This document shows, in pieces, positions 23,614 to 34,462 of a stretch of 64,000 nucleotides of DNA; within the stretch, counting starts at the first letter, position 1; each line of letters begins with the position of its first letter. Below the pieces are notes generated by a model. That model ran no database searches, was not told where the DNA came from, and worked only from the letters and a program-made list of their open reading frames with translations. Both the position numbers and the translations under genes were made by a program. The stretch is from Paramecium octaurelia (taxonomy: Eukaryota > Ciliophora > Oligohymenophorea > Peniculida > Parameciidae). The stretch is taken from contig CAJJDP010000023.1 in NCBI GenBank assembly GCA_905182995.1, positions 347,474 to 411,473 on the forward strand, given 5' to 3'.

Positions 23614-24963
23614 ATGAATTAAAGTATTTTTTTATTTAAAAAAGAAAAATATAGAGAAGCTCTAAGAAAATAAAGAAATGAGAATGAATTTAGAATAAGT
23701 CGTTTCTTACCAAATTTTTGCTAAAAAGGAAAAATTTCATCAATTTTATTGAGTTTTCACACTTCAATAGAGTAATCAAGTAAAATGATATTGAACAATG
23801 ATGAACTAATGATGAAAGTTTATAAGAATTAATAAAATAAACATGCTTTATTACTTTTGTCGAATATTTCAGCTTCAGAATCATCAAATAGTGTCGATAG
23901 ATTGATAAAAGAATAATACTTGCATTTGACATTTCTTGAAATTATCTAATCAAAATAGAGTAATATCTATTAACTACAATATGCTTGTGAAGGTTTAACT
24001 AATCTTCTGAATTCGAAAATTAATATATAATCAGAATTAATAGATTTGCTTAATTAGGACCTAATTACTTCTATTATTAAATTAAGAGAATAAATAGATG
24101 AAAATTAATTGATAGATAAAGATAGTATGCTTTATTTATGCCTTAGTATTTTGATTAAAATTCAAACTTATCAACTATAAAATTATGTATCAAAGCCATA
24201 ACTCATAGACTTATTTATTATGAATATTAATTGGTTCGAAAAAAATATTTAAGTATCTTGTGAAAATATTATATTGATATGTTCAGATATAGAAGGGTTA
24301 GTTGATTTGATAGATGATCAAAAATTAAATTCAATAGTCGATTGTGCAATTTATTCATTATAAAATAGATAATATGATATTACATATTGGATTTTAACAG
24401 CATTAAATACACTAGTTGCCTTTTCATACTGTGATTAAAAGATTTTAGGAATAGTGAAAAATTCAAAAATTACCTCATTGCTAAAAAAGATTTTTGAAAG
24501 AATTTAAGAATAATAAATATTTTTGCTTGAAGTTGGTTTAGAAGTATTAAATTCAATAATAATCTAGTTTATTTATAAAACCCTGCAATTCTCAGGTGTG
24601 GAGATTAGATTTTGTTTCTTACAATTCTTGAAAGAGATATAAGACTTAATTGAATCTAAAGTTCAAAATTCATTGCTAGTTTTGTGTAGTTTTATACTTG
24701 TTATTCTATGTGAGTAATTGGATTAGGAAGAATCAGGTCATATTATATCATTACAATTTGAAATTCTGTTACATTTAAATGAGTAGCATTTAACTGATGA
24801 AATCATAGAGACTTTAACAAATATTTGGAATTTACTTGATTAAAATATTTATAAATTAAGTAGGAAACAAAAGGTCTTATTAGAAATTTTAGCAGAGTCT
24901 AAAAATGAAACGATTTCGCAATTAGCAATTAATATGACGGGCATTTAGAATTCAATATCATGA
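23614..24963 (+). CDS. Importin-alpha-like ARM-repeat protein, 449 aa, intronless
   Basis: One uninterrupted frame of 449 codons, well beyond chance. The N-terminus reads KKEKYREALRKQRNENEFR, resembling the Arg/Lys-rich importin-beta-binding segment of importin alpha. The rest is all helical and Leu/Ile/Asn-rich in repeating blocks of about 40 residues (HALLLLSNISASES, YACEGLTNLLNSK, CENIILICSDIEGLVDLI), as in ARM or HEAT proteins. If the call is right, it carries nuclear-localisation cargo into the nucleus with importin beta. The repeats are diverged and the classical cargo-groove W-x-x-x-N ladder is only partly visible (IWNLLDQN), so another ARM-repeat protein is possible. It begins only 17 bp after the preceding stop. 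Confidence 0.6.
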
Positions 24964-25258
24964 AATAAATTAGTTATTACTTTAACAAGATTATCTATTT
25001 ATATTATTGAGAGAGTTTTAGCTCTAATATATCTATTAAACTTACAAATATAATTAAATCTCTTTAGATTCTATATTTAATTCCTTTTGTTTTAATACTT
25101 GAATATTATTATTTAGATAAATAAATTCGTTGTAAAATAATTAATATTTTCTTAATTCTTGACCTACAAATTCATTAAAAGAATTAAAAGATTTGCTATA
25201 TTTAAAAGGAGAATATGATTGGGTAAAATTAAATTAATAAATTCATTGTTATTAGAAT

Positions 25259-27239
25259 TCATCCTTAATTCTCATCTTCTTCCTCTGAGTAATAAACTTC
25301 CATGCAAACAGAGTTTTCTAAATATTAAATAACATAAATACTTTTAAATTTTGATGAATTTTTTGAGAGGCTAGGAGGCATTTCAAGATCATCTAGATCT
25401 TCTTCATTCACAATTTTATTGTCCTCTAAAATTGTTAATGTTAAATGTTTAGATACAAAATAAAAATATTAAAGATAATCTTATAGGACCTAATTTTAAT
25501 ATACCATAAACAATACTCTTGGAATTTCTCTATCATTATTCAATATTTCAATGTCTTGGTTTTTTTAACTCGTTTAAACCCAATTTCTATCAAAATTTTT
25601 TGTATAATCAATGAAAATTTGATAAAGTTTAGTAAATTCTGGATCGTTTAATAGGAATTACTTGGCAGATTTGACTACTTCTTCTGGAACTTCTGTTGAA
25701 TCAGAGTTTACTAAGATAATCTAAAGTAAATTTACATTTATTATTGGAGTAAGTTCTTGGAAATTTTTACTGCCTATTCTATTCAAATTAAAATTGAGAT
25801 TGTTATTAATCTTCTTAGTCATTAGTTCCCACCAATTATTCAAGATTTTTTTAAGAAAGAGCAACTTTAATAATCTCTAATAAGGGTTCCTGTTGATTTT
25901 AATTTTTTTTATTAATCAAAAGTTCATCCAAATCAAAATTACTATTCTCTAAAGCAAAATTAAGAAATCTTTAAGCATCGTTTAAAGTAGCATCCCCTTA
26001 AGTATCTAAATACTCATTATTGTTTGACGAAGTAATCGAAGTTCTTTCCTATTTTGGTGTTTTTGTATTATAGGCCAAAGCAATCATATCCTTATGAGTA
26101 TAAATAAATCTTGAAAGATATGAATGCTCTAAATAATAAAATAAGTATGTGTAGATGTGTTCACGTTATAGGTTGTCTATTTTAAATATAATAGGCTCTG
26201 GTAAGAATTGAGAAATAAACCTAAATGATATAATAGCTTTATTTTACTCCTTATCAAATTTCATAAATTCTATGAAAGAAGCTACATTGGAACCAAAAAC
26301 CTATTTAGTTTCATCATAGTACAAACTTGTTTCATGTTGAACTCTCTCACTTAACAAATCATAGAATTCTTCATAACAGCAATCCACATGTCCAATCCAA
26401 TGAACAGATACCTAATGATTAATAACAAGAATACTTCATTGATTGAAATATCCTATATAGATTTATTAAAATTTCTCATTAACTCCACTATCTCTGTATA
26501 ATATTTATGACTATATTCAATTTAAAATTAATCCTTTATACTATTTTTTTATTTTAGTAAGAAATTATCATAAATTTCATATGTAATTTAAAAAGAAGGA
26601 GTAAAACCCAGATTATCATTAACACCTTGATCAAATTCCTTGAGAAACTTAGCTTATCTTTCTGCCTATAAAGTTCTGATGAAGCATTCTATAAGCAGTT
26701 ACTAAAATTAATCGTTTCTAATTATCTTGAGTTAAAAAATTTAATACATATTTGATCCACAATTTACACATTGTTCTCCAAACTGAGAACCGAGGATATT
26801 GAGGATATTAAGGAAATATTTTCTAATGTATTTCATTCACAATATTTTCGAAGGGATATATTTCTCCATTTAATTCAACCATAGAATTACTATATGCTTC
26901 CCAATACATAATGTATTCACTTAATAAATCAATACTATTTGTTGAATTTGCATTTATAAAGGTAGAAAAGTACATTGACAAACCTTCTAGATAGCATTCA
27001 ACAGAACTATACAATTGTTCGAAGAGATTCATTATACAAAATTCATCAGTAAGTGCTTCTTCTTACTCCTCTATCTGAATGCTTTAGGAGTCGACCTGAG
27101 GAAATTATTGTAATCCAGAAGATTCATCTATTAAATTCCATCTATATATTAAAAATTTTGATTTAAATGCTTCACTATTCTCTAATTTTTCGCACATTTA
27201 ATTTATTACTAATTGCTTATTTTGTTTTAAATTATTCAT
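25259..27239 (-). CDS. Large alpha-helical protein, unidentified
   Basis: Starts MNNLKQNKQLVINQMCEKLE at 27239 and ends in an acidic tail (YYSEEEDENQG) at TGA 25259-25261. The body is helical, rich in aromatic and Leu residues (LFEQLYSSVECYLEGLSMYF, LLSEYIMYWEAYSNSM, RFSVWRTMCKLWIKY). A 22-nt intron joins it to IIRNDQFQQLLIECFIRTLQ. Further introns are likely in the second half. It could be an importin-beta/exportin-like or other scaffold protein, but no signature settles it. The start lies 15 bp after the stop of the F-box-like gene on the same strand. Confidence 0.65.
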
Positions 27240-27254
27240 TAGCTTTAATTTAAA

Positions 27255-27837
27255 TCATGTTTTAAATACCTCATTTGATATCAATTAAAAGTCGAACAAT
27301 CTATCGAACCCTTTTTATTCTAATTCCAAACGTTAAGCAAGCATAATTTAGAATTCTGATTCGCAATATAAACCTATCGTCTCTCTTTTTAAAATAGGTT
27401 TCGGAAACACTGATTCACAAAGAGAGAATGGAATTTTTATTGTTTTTCTACCATTCATATTTACTAATCTTACTTCAATTATTTCATTCTTTTATATTGA
27501 AATTTCCAATCTAAAGGGTTTATATCAAAATTTGCCTAACGAATCTGACCTCTTTAAGTTATATCTGGATAATTAATTTCAAGTGTCATTTCAAGTTAAT
27601 CATTTAGAAATTATTTATAGTATTTCTCGGCAAAGAATTAATAATGTTTCTGTCTATATAGAAATAATTTAAAACTTAGACATATTCATTTAAAATGCGG
27701 CAGGTGGCTCCTAATATTAATACATCTTCCAAACTCAAAAACCATGAAGTTCTTTTAAATATTTCATAATTATAGAGATTATTTGTAGATATTTCTTAAC
27801 TAGTTTCAATTTGAAATTTTAATGCCTTTAGATCCAT
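27255..27837 (-). CDS. F-box-like protein
   Basis: The N-terminal 60 residues contain SWFLSLEDVLILGATCRILN, which fits the F-box pattern (Leu-rich helix, then L-x-x-TCR-x-LN) that links substrates to SCF ubiquitin ligases in other eukaryotes. A 26-nt intron joins NEYVQ to KHYQFFAEKYYKQFLND. Further on, TIKIPFSLCESVFPKPILKR and a helical C-terminus follow after another intron of 3n+2 nt that I could not place exactly. The stop is at 27255-27257. The size (about 180 aa) is small for this family, and the F-box assignment is moderate. Confidence 0.55.
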
Positions 27838-28027
27838 ATATATATATATTATATATTTATGTAATTATTATCAACGATAATTTTTTAATAGACATTTAGA
27901 AATCCTAATCTGATACATACTGCTAATGCAAAAATTATAATTTAAAAATTTTGAAGAAAAAAAGCTCATCAAATTAGATTCTAATTTGTGAAATAAACAT
28001 TATGAGTTTTAATATGGCTTATAATTA

Positions 28028-28297
28028 TCACTTTTTATTTCTATAACAAATTTTTTCGGTCAATTAGGATGTAATCACATGGACAGTATCTTAATCAGAT
28101 ATTCCTTTCTATGTCAAGTAATCATTATCATCCAAAAGCGATGTTTCAAATCCTATATATAATCTATCTGCAGTTAAATTAATAATTTCAGAAAGTTGCT
28201 ATTTTAATTACAGCACAGTTCTTGTTTCTTGCCTTAGGTCCACTTCTACAGTCATTCCTGTAACAAATCGGCAATAAAGTTTTTTTATTTCATTCAT
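28028..28297 (-). CDS. Ubiquitin-like protein, 89 aa
   Basis: The single exon aligns along its length with ubiquitin-fold sequences: LYCRFVTGMTVEVDL matches IFVKTLTGKTITLEV, LQLKQQLSEI matches the helix, RLYIGFETSLLDDNDYL matches RLIFAGKQLEDGRTL, and DQDTVHVI matches the last strand. The C-terminus (LTEKICYRNKK) lacks the Gly-Gly needed for conjugation, so it is a ubiquitin-like domain protein rather than a modifier. The ATG overlaps the TGA of the upstream gene on the same strand (ATGA). Confidence 0.75.
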
Positions 28298-29326
28298 TTT
28301 ATATTATTATTTTTAATAATATTTTTATATTCTATCACTTGTCCTTTTATATCTTCTGTCAATGCAATTTCTATTTCGTCATTGTAGTCTAAGAGTTTTT
28401 TTTTGCATAATTGCAAACTCTCTTTTATGGATTGCATTTGCTATTGCATGCTAAAATCATCTTTTTTAATTTCATCTTTATTATCTAAGTGAGCCAAAGT
28501 AACAGTTTTAAAGAAGTTGTGAATTCTAGATTTAGTTTACTAAGTTTAAGGTCTATTTCGAAAAGATTAGACACTGTAAACTAGTTAAGGTCTTTCAGAA
28601 AGGCATTCTAAAAGATAGTCATCTTAATAATCGAAGGCTTTTCTTGATGCAGCTGAAGCAGAAGTAGTGCATCTTTGAATTTCCAATTCTTATGATTATT
28701 TTTCAGCATCTCTCATTTATTTTTGAATAACTTCTAGTTATCTTTTATTTAATTCAGGAGAGTCTTTAATTCTTGCCACTTTTAAGGCTCTGTTGCAGAG
28801 CTTCTCAATTTCAAGTTCCCTCTTTGCTTAAATACTTAATAGGCCCAATCTTCTTAAAATTTCCTTATTCATCATTTATTATTTAGTGCTTCTTTTAAGT
28901 GAAGCAGGTAATTCCTTTGGTCTTTCGCTAGGTTGAAAATGGGTAGTAGTGACTTCCGTAAAAAAAACAGGCTATTTAATGGCCTTCATCTTCCTTATAG
29001 AAGGTCTTTAGGGTATTTCTTCTGTGGTTATCATTGGTTCTACAAGAGTCCCTACTTTGCTGACTTTTAAACCTTGATTATCTAGACAAAAGTCAATTAG
29101 ATTAGACTCGGCTTCTTAACTAAAAAGCTGTTATTTAGGAAATTATGAATGGGCATATCTTGGTTTAGCTAATTCCTATTCTTCTTTTTGATGTCCAAAA
29201 TATTTGACAACTAAGGAATAAATTAGAAGTCAAAATACCTTTATATTTTAGATCGTCCTTTATATTAGCCATAACAATACGAATGTTGCGCTGAGCTCTG
29301 GATTCTGGTTTGTCTTATTTGTTCAT
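28294..29326 (-). CDS. Unknown basic protein, 334 aa
   Basis: Starts MNKQDKPESRAQRNIRIVMA at 29326. A 28-nt intron after DDLKYK gives a single frame to TGA 28294-28296, and the length is divisible by three. The middle is Pro- and Thr-rich (TTEEIPQRPSIRKMK, TTTHFQPSERPKELP). A helical block follows (RELEIEKLCNRALKVARI, LEVIQKQMRDAEKQ). The C-terminus is a charged helix (KESLQLCKKKLLDYNDE). No known domain is seen. The stop overlaps the start codon of the ubiquitin-like gene, so the two may be expressed together. Confidence 0.8.
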
Positions 29327-29463
29327 TGTAATTATCTTCTTTATTTAGTAATGCTAAAAATTAATATTAAATCACCCGAATATATATAAAATTTATTCAA
29401 ATAGTTATGTAAATTCAGGGGATGTTAGTATATAAAATATTAATAAATTTTATTAATTTTCCA

Positions 29464-30009
29464 ATGAATTACTCACAAAGAGTGCAAATGAAAAAACCAA
29501 TTGTAAGTATTACAATGAATAGTTTGATGATTACTACCCTCAGTCAAATAATTATATGTCATAGCTATCCAAATCAGTGAGTCCAATAACCAATACTTAG
29601 ACAAATTTTAATTCAAGTTCATTGCAATACTCTTCCTACAATTCATTGTACATATTAATAGCGAGTATCTAGAACCTAGAGCAGATAAAAGGAGAGGATA
29701 TTTCAATAAAAAAAAATCCCTGTTAGCATTCAAAAAAACTCATTGTTTGACCTTAAATCATCAAAGTTGTCAAATTCAAATCTGCATTCAACAATAGGAG
29801 TCTCAGAATTCGATAAACCATTACACTTTTAAACAGATCAATTAATCTAAAGACCTGTTGCAATAGAATCCAAACCTAAATTATAGGAATAAACTAATGT
29901 TTAGAGTTTTGCTCCAATATTAGAAGAAAAGAATGACAGATTCATTAAAATAGGAGTAGTCATCATAATAGTGTTATTATTATTAATAGGCGTTCTCAAA
30001 TTCAAGTGA
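29464..30009 (+). CDS. Tail-anchored membrane protein, 166 aa
   Basis: Introns of 20 and 25 nt restore one frame from MNYSQRVQMKKPI to the C-terminus, and the length is divisible by three. The first 140 residues are polar, Ser/Asn/Gln-rich and probably disordered. The end is a single hydrophobic segment (IGVVIIIVLLLLIGVL) followed by KFK, the layout of tail-anchored proteins such as SNARE-like or ER proteins. There is no SNARE heptad core, so the function is unknown. Confidence 0.75.
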
Positions 30010-30058
30010 TTTTAAATATTTATATAAAAAAATAAAAAATATCAATTAATCCGTTAAA

Positions 30059-30647
30059 ATGACTGATCTAGACTAATCAATAGAAGCAAGAATAGATAAA
30101 TTTGAATGTATTCATTCTCATCATTATTTAATAGCCGATTTAAATAGAGTGAGTTTACAATAGGATGCTCTTCTCCCATTATTGCAGATGATTGAGTACA
30201 TTCCATCAATTCAAAGAACCGAAGCCAATGTCAAACAAGTTTAGAAAAAACAAGAAGTGAATGAATAGAAATAAGGAAGACTCGTATCCAATATACTAAA
30301 ATTATATAGGAAAGATGTGCTGAAAGAAAATTAAGAGAAATAGAATCAATGCCCCAAAAACCATAATTAGAGGTTTAATAGGTAGACTAGAGAATCAAGG
30401 ATTTGGAATCTTCGATTAATTGTTTATACAGGTAAAATTAAATTGTAAATGTAGGTGGTATGAAGCAAAGCTAAGAGAAGGATCTTAATAAATAGTTCGT
30501 AGCATTGATGATAGATTGGGAACTGATCCAAATGCAGAATTCAATGACTAATTGTTGATTGTGGTGAATTAAACTATCAAAAATGCACTTGATAAAATGA
30601 GTGAAGATTTTAGGGGACAACTTTGTGAAATTAGATAAATGCTATGA
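30059..30647 (+). CDS. Small helical/coiled-coil protein, 179 aa
   Basis: Starts MTDLDQSIEARIDKFECIHS. Introns of 26 and 23 nt restore the frame (RCAERKLREIESMPQKP, then DQRIKDLESSINCLYRWYEA) and the length is divisible by three. The sequence is helical throughout with a short coiled coil in the middle. The C-terminus reads DDRLGTDPNAEFNDQL and ends CEIRQML. I do not recognise it. It resembles small subunits of tethering or dynactin-like complexes only in layout. Confidence 0.75.
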
Positions 30648-30681
30648 TTTTATATATATTAACTGTTAAATAATATTAATA

Positions 30682-31194
30682 ATGCAAGAATTAAGCAATG
30701 CAATAATTGAGTTTTTCGACTTAGTAATTGAGAAATATATAAGTAATTTTGCAAATCCTAAGAGAGAATGGAATTATTTCAAATCTCTTTTGTCATCATC
30801 TAGCATTGATTTAAATAGAATACAAAGTTACCTCAAAGTATTAAAAAATAGTGCTGATCAATAAAAGCCAACTTTACGTATAGATCCGATTAAGATGGAG
30901 AATTATATGAGTTATGTTTCGCCTCTTAGAGATCATAATAGACCTTTTGAATAATAATTTAATCATAAATTTGAAAATGTTTCACTCAACTAATATCTTA
31001 GTCAACCAAGATTAGAAAACAATCCTGTTGATTCATGTCTTCTCTTTAAGAAAATAACTTCGAAGATTGTCAATTTGATGGATTCCAATAATATACAATT
31101 AGCATTAACAAAGGAACTACAAATACAAAGACCAATAGAGCGTAAATTAACAGATATTGAAAGGTACAAATATATTCAGCAATAATCATTTTGA
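30682..31194 (+). CDS. Unknown protein, 170 aa, intronless
   Basis: A single 170-codon frame starting MQELSNAIIEFFDLVIEKYI and ending YKYIQQQSF. The N-terminal 60 residues look helical and amphipathic, and the centre is polar. There is no signal peptide, membrane segment or known motif. It stands in a row of small plus-strand genes and its stop lies 37 bp from that of the methyltransferase on the other strand. Confidence 0.65.
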
Positions 31195-31231
31195 TTGCAA
31201 GTTATTCATATTCATTTCAATTAAATACAAA

Positions 31232-32222
31232 TCAAATACTCTTATTAATTATTTCAAACAACAAAGCAGATCTGGAACGAGGATTTTCTTTTATTTCATC
31301 TTCTGAAGGTTTAATAGTTTTCATGGAAAATTACTTTTTAAATTTCATGATAAATTTTTAGACAGATTCAGCTTCTAATGAATGGAAAGTGATTATTAAA
31401 ATTAATTATTTATCAACTATTTGTTAGCTTTATACTTTTTCTAGAAATAAATTAAGATTATTAATTTCTTGATTGACAGCTATTCTCAATGCCTGAAAAG
31501 TCTTCATAATCTAATCACCCATTGATAATTCATTCAAAATATCTATCATTTGATTAGCCCTTTCAAACTTTTCTTTCTTTTTTATTTATATAATTTTACT
31601 TATCTATTATCAATAATAATCTTGGCTAATTGATTCGCCTTGTGTATATTACCATAATTATAAAAGATTTCTCTTAACTCTTATTGTGATCGATTATTGA
31701 GCAGATCAGCAGCAGTATATTAAATGGATTGTGAATATCGCATGTCAAGTAGAGAATTCTTTTTGTAACTAAGACCATAAGATTCATCGTAAACCTAATT
31801 TCTGCCAAATAAATTCAAGTATCTTACATGTTATATCCAAGATCAGCAAATATTATATCAAAATATTTGGTATCACTCAATGTTCTGTGCTTATAAAAAT
31901 TAATAAAATTATCCTATTTAGCAGTGATATTCTGTGGTAAATTTTTTATCATCCTTTCATCAATGTCCAATCCTAATCTAGATATGATTATTGCTTACAT
32001 TTTAAGATTTTTAACATGTTCTAATAGAATCTGACTATGAGCTCCCGTCCCTATTGTGCAATCCACCATATCGATACTATTTTTAAGCGTCTTTTTTTAA
32101 AAAGCCAAGACCCTTTCTAATATTTCCTTGTGCATAACTGGGTAATGTTTCTTTAGTATTGGATTGTCTTCTTAAAGAATATCAAGGCTCTTTAAAAACT
32201 TAAGCCTGCTAAATTTAAACAT
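31232..32222 (-). CDS. RsmH/METTL15-type rRNA (cytosine-N4) methyltransferase, 313 aa
   Basis: All family landmarks are in order: HYPVMHKEILERVL near the N-terminus, the SAM-binding VDCTIGTGAHSQILL, GLDIDERMI, FDIIFADLGYN, LLDMRYSQS, then FQALRIAVNQEI, ITFHSLEAESVQKF and the closing NPRSRSALL. RsmH methylates C1402 of bacterial 16S rRNA, and its eukaryotic relative METTL15 acts on the mitochondrial small-subunit rRNA. A mitochondrial role is therefore likely here. The N-terminus (MFKFSRLKFLKSL) is basic and fits a targeting peptide. Introns of 26 and 23 nt restore the frame and the length is divisible by three. Its start codon faces the next gene across 19 bp. Confidence 0.93.
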
Positions 32223-32241
32223 ATTATTATATTTAATAAAG
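32223..32241. promoter_or_regulatory. 19-bp divergent intergenic spacer between two start codons
   Basis: attattatatttaataaag lies between the minus-strand ATG (32220-32222) of the methyltransferase and the plus-strand ATG (32242-32244). Any shared promoter and both 5' UTRs must fit here or extend into the coding sequences. Its function is inferred from position. Confidence 0.5.
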
Positions 32242-33113
32242 ATGGATGACAAATCAGGAAAAACTCCTTAATTTTTAGATACACCAGATGAACAATCTTA
32301 AGAAATCTTATCTTAACTGTAGAATGATGGCCTGAATCCAGATGTAGTTGAATAAATCAAAAATGATCCTCTTTTCTAGCAGCTCAATAATGCTCTCCAG
32401 GGACTTCCCTCTACAGATTAAGAAATATAAAAGTTGAATGATGAGGAAAGATTGACTTTTGAGATGTGCATCAAGAAATCTGTCTTAAACCACAAAAGGG
32501 TGGAAGAGAAACAAAAATTCATTTTCAAGAAGGGCTTCAAGTTTGTCGAGCACAGGTTCTCTTAAAATTATATGAAAACACACAAAAAAACGAAGTAAAA
32601 TCAGTAATAAATTGAATTCTATGAGACTCATTTCAAAGAACTCTCTTTGAAAATGCATAAGCATTTAACATATTTTATCCACCCTCAAAAGTAAGTTTCA
32701 ATTACTATTAGAGAAAAATGAAAACAGGAAAGATCATTTATAAGTCTGGTTTTAAATCATTCAACTAACCTTATATCAGAACTTTATTGAAATCTAAATC
32801 ATTTCGCTAAGAGATCAAAGACTACATTCTAAATCATTTTATCTAAGAAGTTCAAGAAGAAATGGGTTTCAAGTTGCAAAAATTTATAAAATATTGTTCC
32901 AGAATGTATGAAGAAGCTCTAAGAGAATTTTATATGTATAGCGCTAAAAATGACGATGAAGAATATTTTAGAAATTATGTAAGATTGAAAATGGAGCAGT
33001 CAATAGTCAAAAATTCCAAATGCAAAATCCCATGGTCGTTATAAGAAGTAATTGATGCCTAAAAATTTGCCCTAAATTTGATTGATTAAGAAATGGATGT
33101 GGAAAATGAATGA
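32242..33113 (+). CDS. Unknown helical protein, 282 aa
   Basis: Starts MDDKSGKTPQFLDTPDEQ. One 23-nt intron joins YFIHPQK to KMKTGKIIYKSGFKSF, and the spliced length is divisible by three. The body is basic and helical (CIKKSVLNHKRVEEKQKF, RQEIKDYILNHFIQEVQEEM) and the end is acidic (DQEMDVENE). No known domain is seen. The 5' end is shared with the methyltransferase promoter region. Confidence 0.8.
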
Positions 33114-33311
33114 AATATTAAATTATAATCGATATAATATTTTAATGATCTTCTAATAAAATAAAAGGGCACTCTGAGTTTAAATTGACTGATCTTTATA
33201 ATCTTGTTAATTAAAATTCTATTAGCTTAAATGATAATACGAATTGATATTTTAAAACAAAATGAAAACAGTTAATAAATTTAAATGATTTAGAGTTACA
33301 TATATGATTGA

Positions 33312-34444
33312 TCAAACTTCTAAAAGTTCTTCTAATTATTATTCGTAAACTACTTGTTATTATTAATATTGTTATTATTATTGTTATTGTTATTGTTATT
33401 ATTATTGCTATTGTTATTACTATTATTAATTATTTTCAAATGATTCTCCATTCAATTAAAGTGGAAGAAATTGATTTTGATTTTATTATGGAATTTATTA
33501 GGTTTATATTTATTCCACATTAGGTTAAATTACTGTAAAAGATGATTATTCTAATTAGTATTTTTTAATTTATTCTAAAATAGTCTCTTTGGGGATGAGT
33601 TCACCTAAAAATGGATAAAGAATTATATTTTAAGGTTCGTTGAGATTTTTATTTTCGTTATTCTATTAATTTATTTGTTAATAATCCTCTTCAGACATCA
33701 TAAATCTTTTTTTTGATTACATTAGCTTTGTTTTCATCAATTATGTAGATGGGAATAATTCTGATTCAGTGTCTTACCCTTTAAATTCTTATGAAATTCT
33801 TCTGACTTCACATTCAAAATCATCAGGTCCATTTGAAGAGGATGATGAGCTGCCAATACCATTAAAATTATTCAATCTTATTTATTATAATGTGGGTACT
33901 TTAATGGTTTTTCTAGAGGAATGAAAACTTCGCAGTCGTTTCTATGTTTCTCAATCCACAATAATCTTTCGTTAACTGGTCCTTCCATAATCTCTTTTGG
34001 CACAACAAACACAACTGGAATATCATCTATGCTGGAGTCTTCAGGTATGTTTTGCTATTATTGCTATTACTACTCAATTTGAGGTTGTGTTTCCTCAGGA
34101 GATTTATGAAATGTAGAGTGCAATTTATTGAACAATTCCATAGCTCCCCATTTAAAAAATGATGGGATTTACAAGACGGCATTCTTTGTGTTCTAGATTA
34201 TTTTTATAAAATGAAACTTCGACTGCTGTCTAGCCGACTTGTTGAAGTGGCTTGACTATGCACTTTTGTATAATATTTGGTCCTTCTACATTCATTTTTT
34301 AAACGACAAGAAAATTGTAATTCTTAGATTGAGGCACTTCATTCTATTAGTGAAAATGTTCCAATGGTCTACTAGTTGAAATATCTAAAATATTATCTTT
34401 ATTCTTGTACCTTCATCAAATTTATCAAATCCATCCTTATTCAT
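33312..34444 (-). CDS. Unknown protein with a 20-residue poly-Gln tract, 349 aa
   Basis: Starts MNKDGFDKFDE at 34444. Introns of 26, about 34 and 23 nt restore one frame, and the length is divisible by three. Conserved-looking blocks are VEGPNIIQKCIVKPLQQ, VVFVVPKEIMEGPVNERLLW and DDFECEVRRISQEF. Near the C-terminus is a run of 20 Gln, one Tyr and four more Gln, encoded by mixed TAA, TAG and CAA codons (33354-33428). The end reads LEELLEV. I recognise no family. Poly-Gln tracts are common in ciliate transcription and RNA-binding proteins, but no such domain is visible here. Confidence 0.75.
33354..33428 (-). repeat. Trinucleotide repeat encoding poly-Gln
   Basis: The repeat consists of imperfect TTA/TTG/CTA triplets on the plus strand. 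In the minus-strand gene these are TAA, CAA and TAG codons, all Gln in this code. The run is 20 Gln, a Tyr, then four Gln. Mixed codons reduce slippage. Confidence 0.85.
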
Positions 34445-34462
34445 TTAATTTTTAATATATTA
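34445..34462. promoter_or_regulatory. 18-bp divergent intergenic spacer between two start codons
   Basis: ttaatttttaatatatta separates the minus-strand ATG (34442-34444) of the poly-Gln gene from the plus-strand ATG (34463-34465) of the MORN gene. It is all A and T. Promoter function is inferred from position. Confidence 0.5.
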
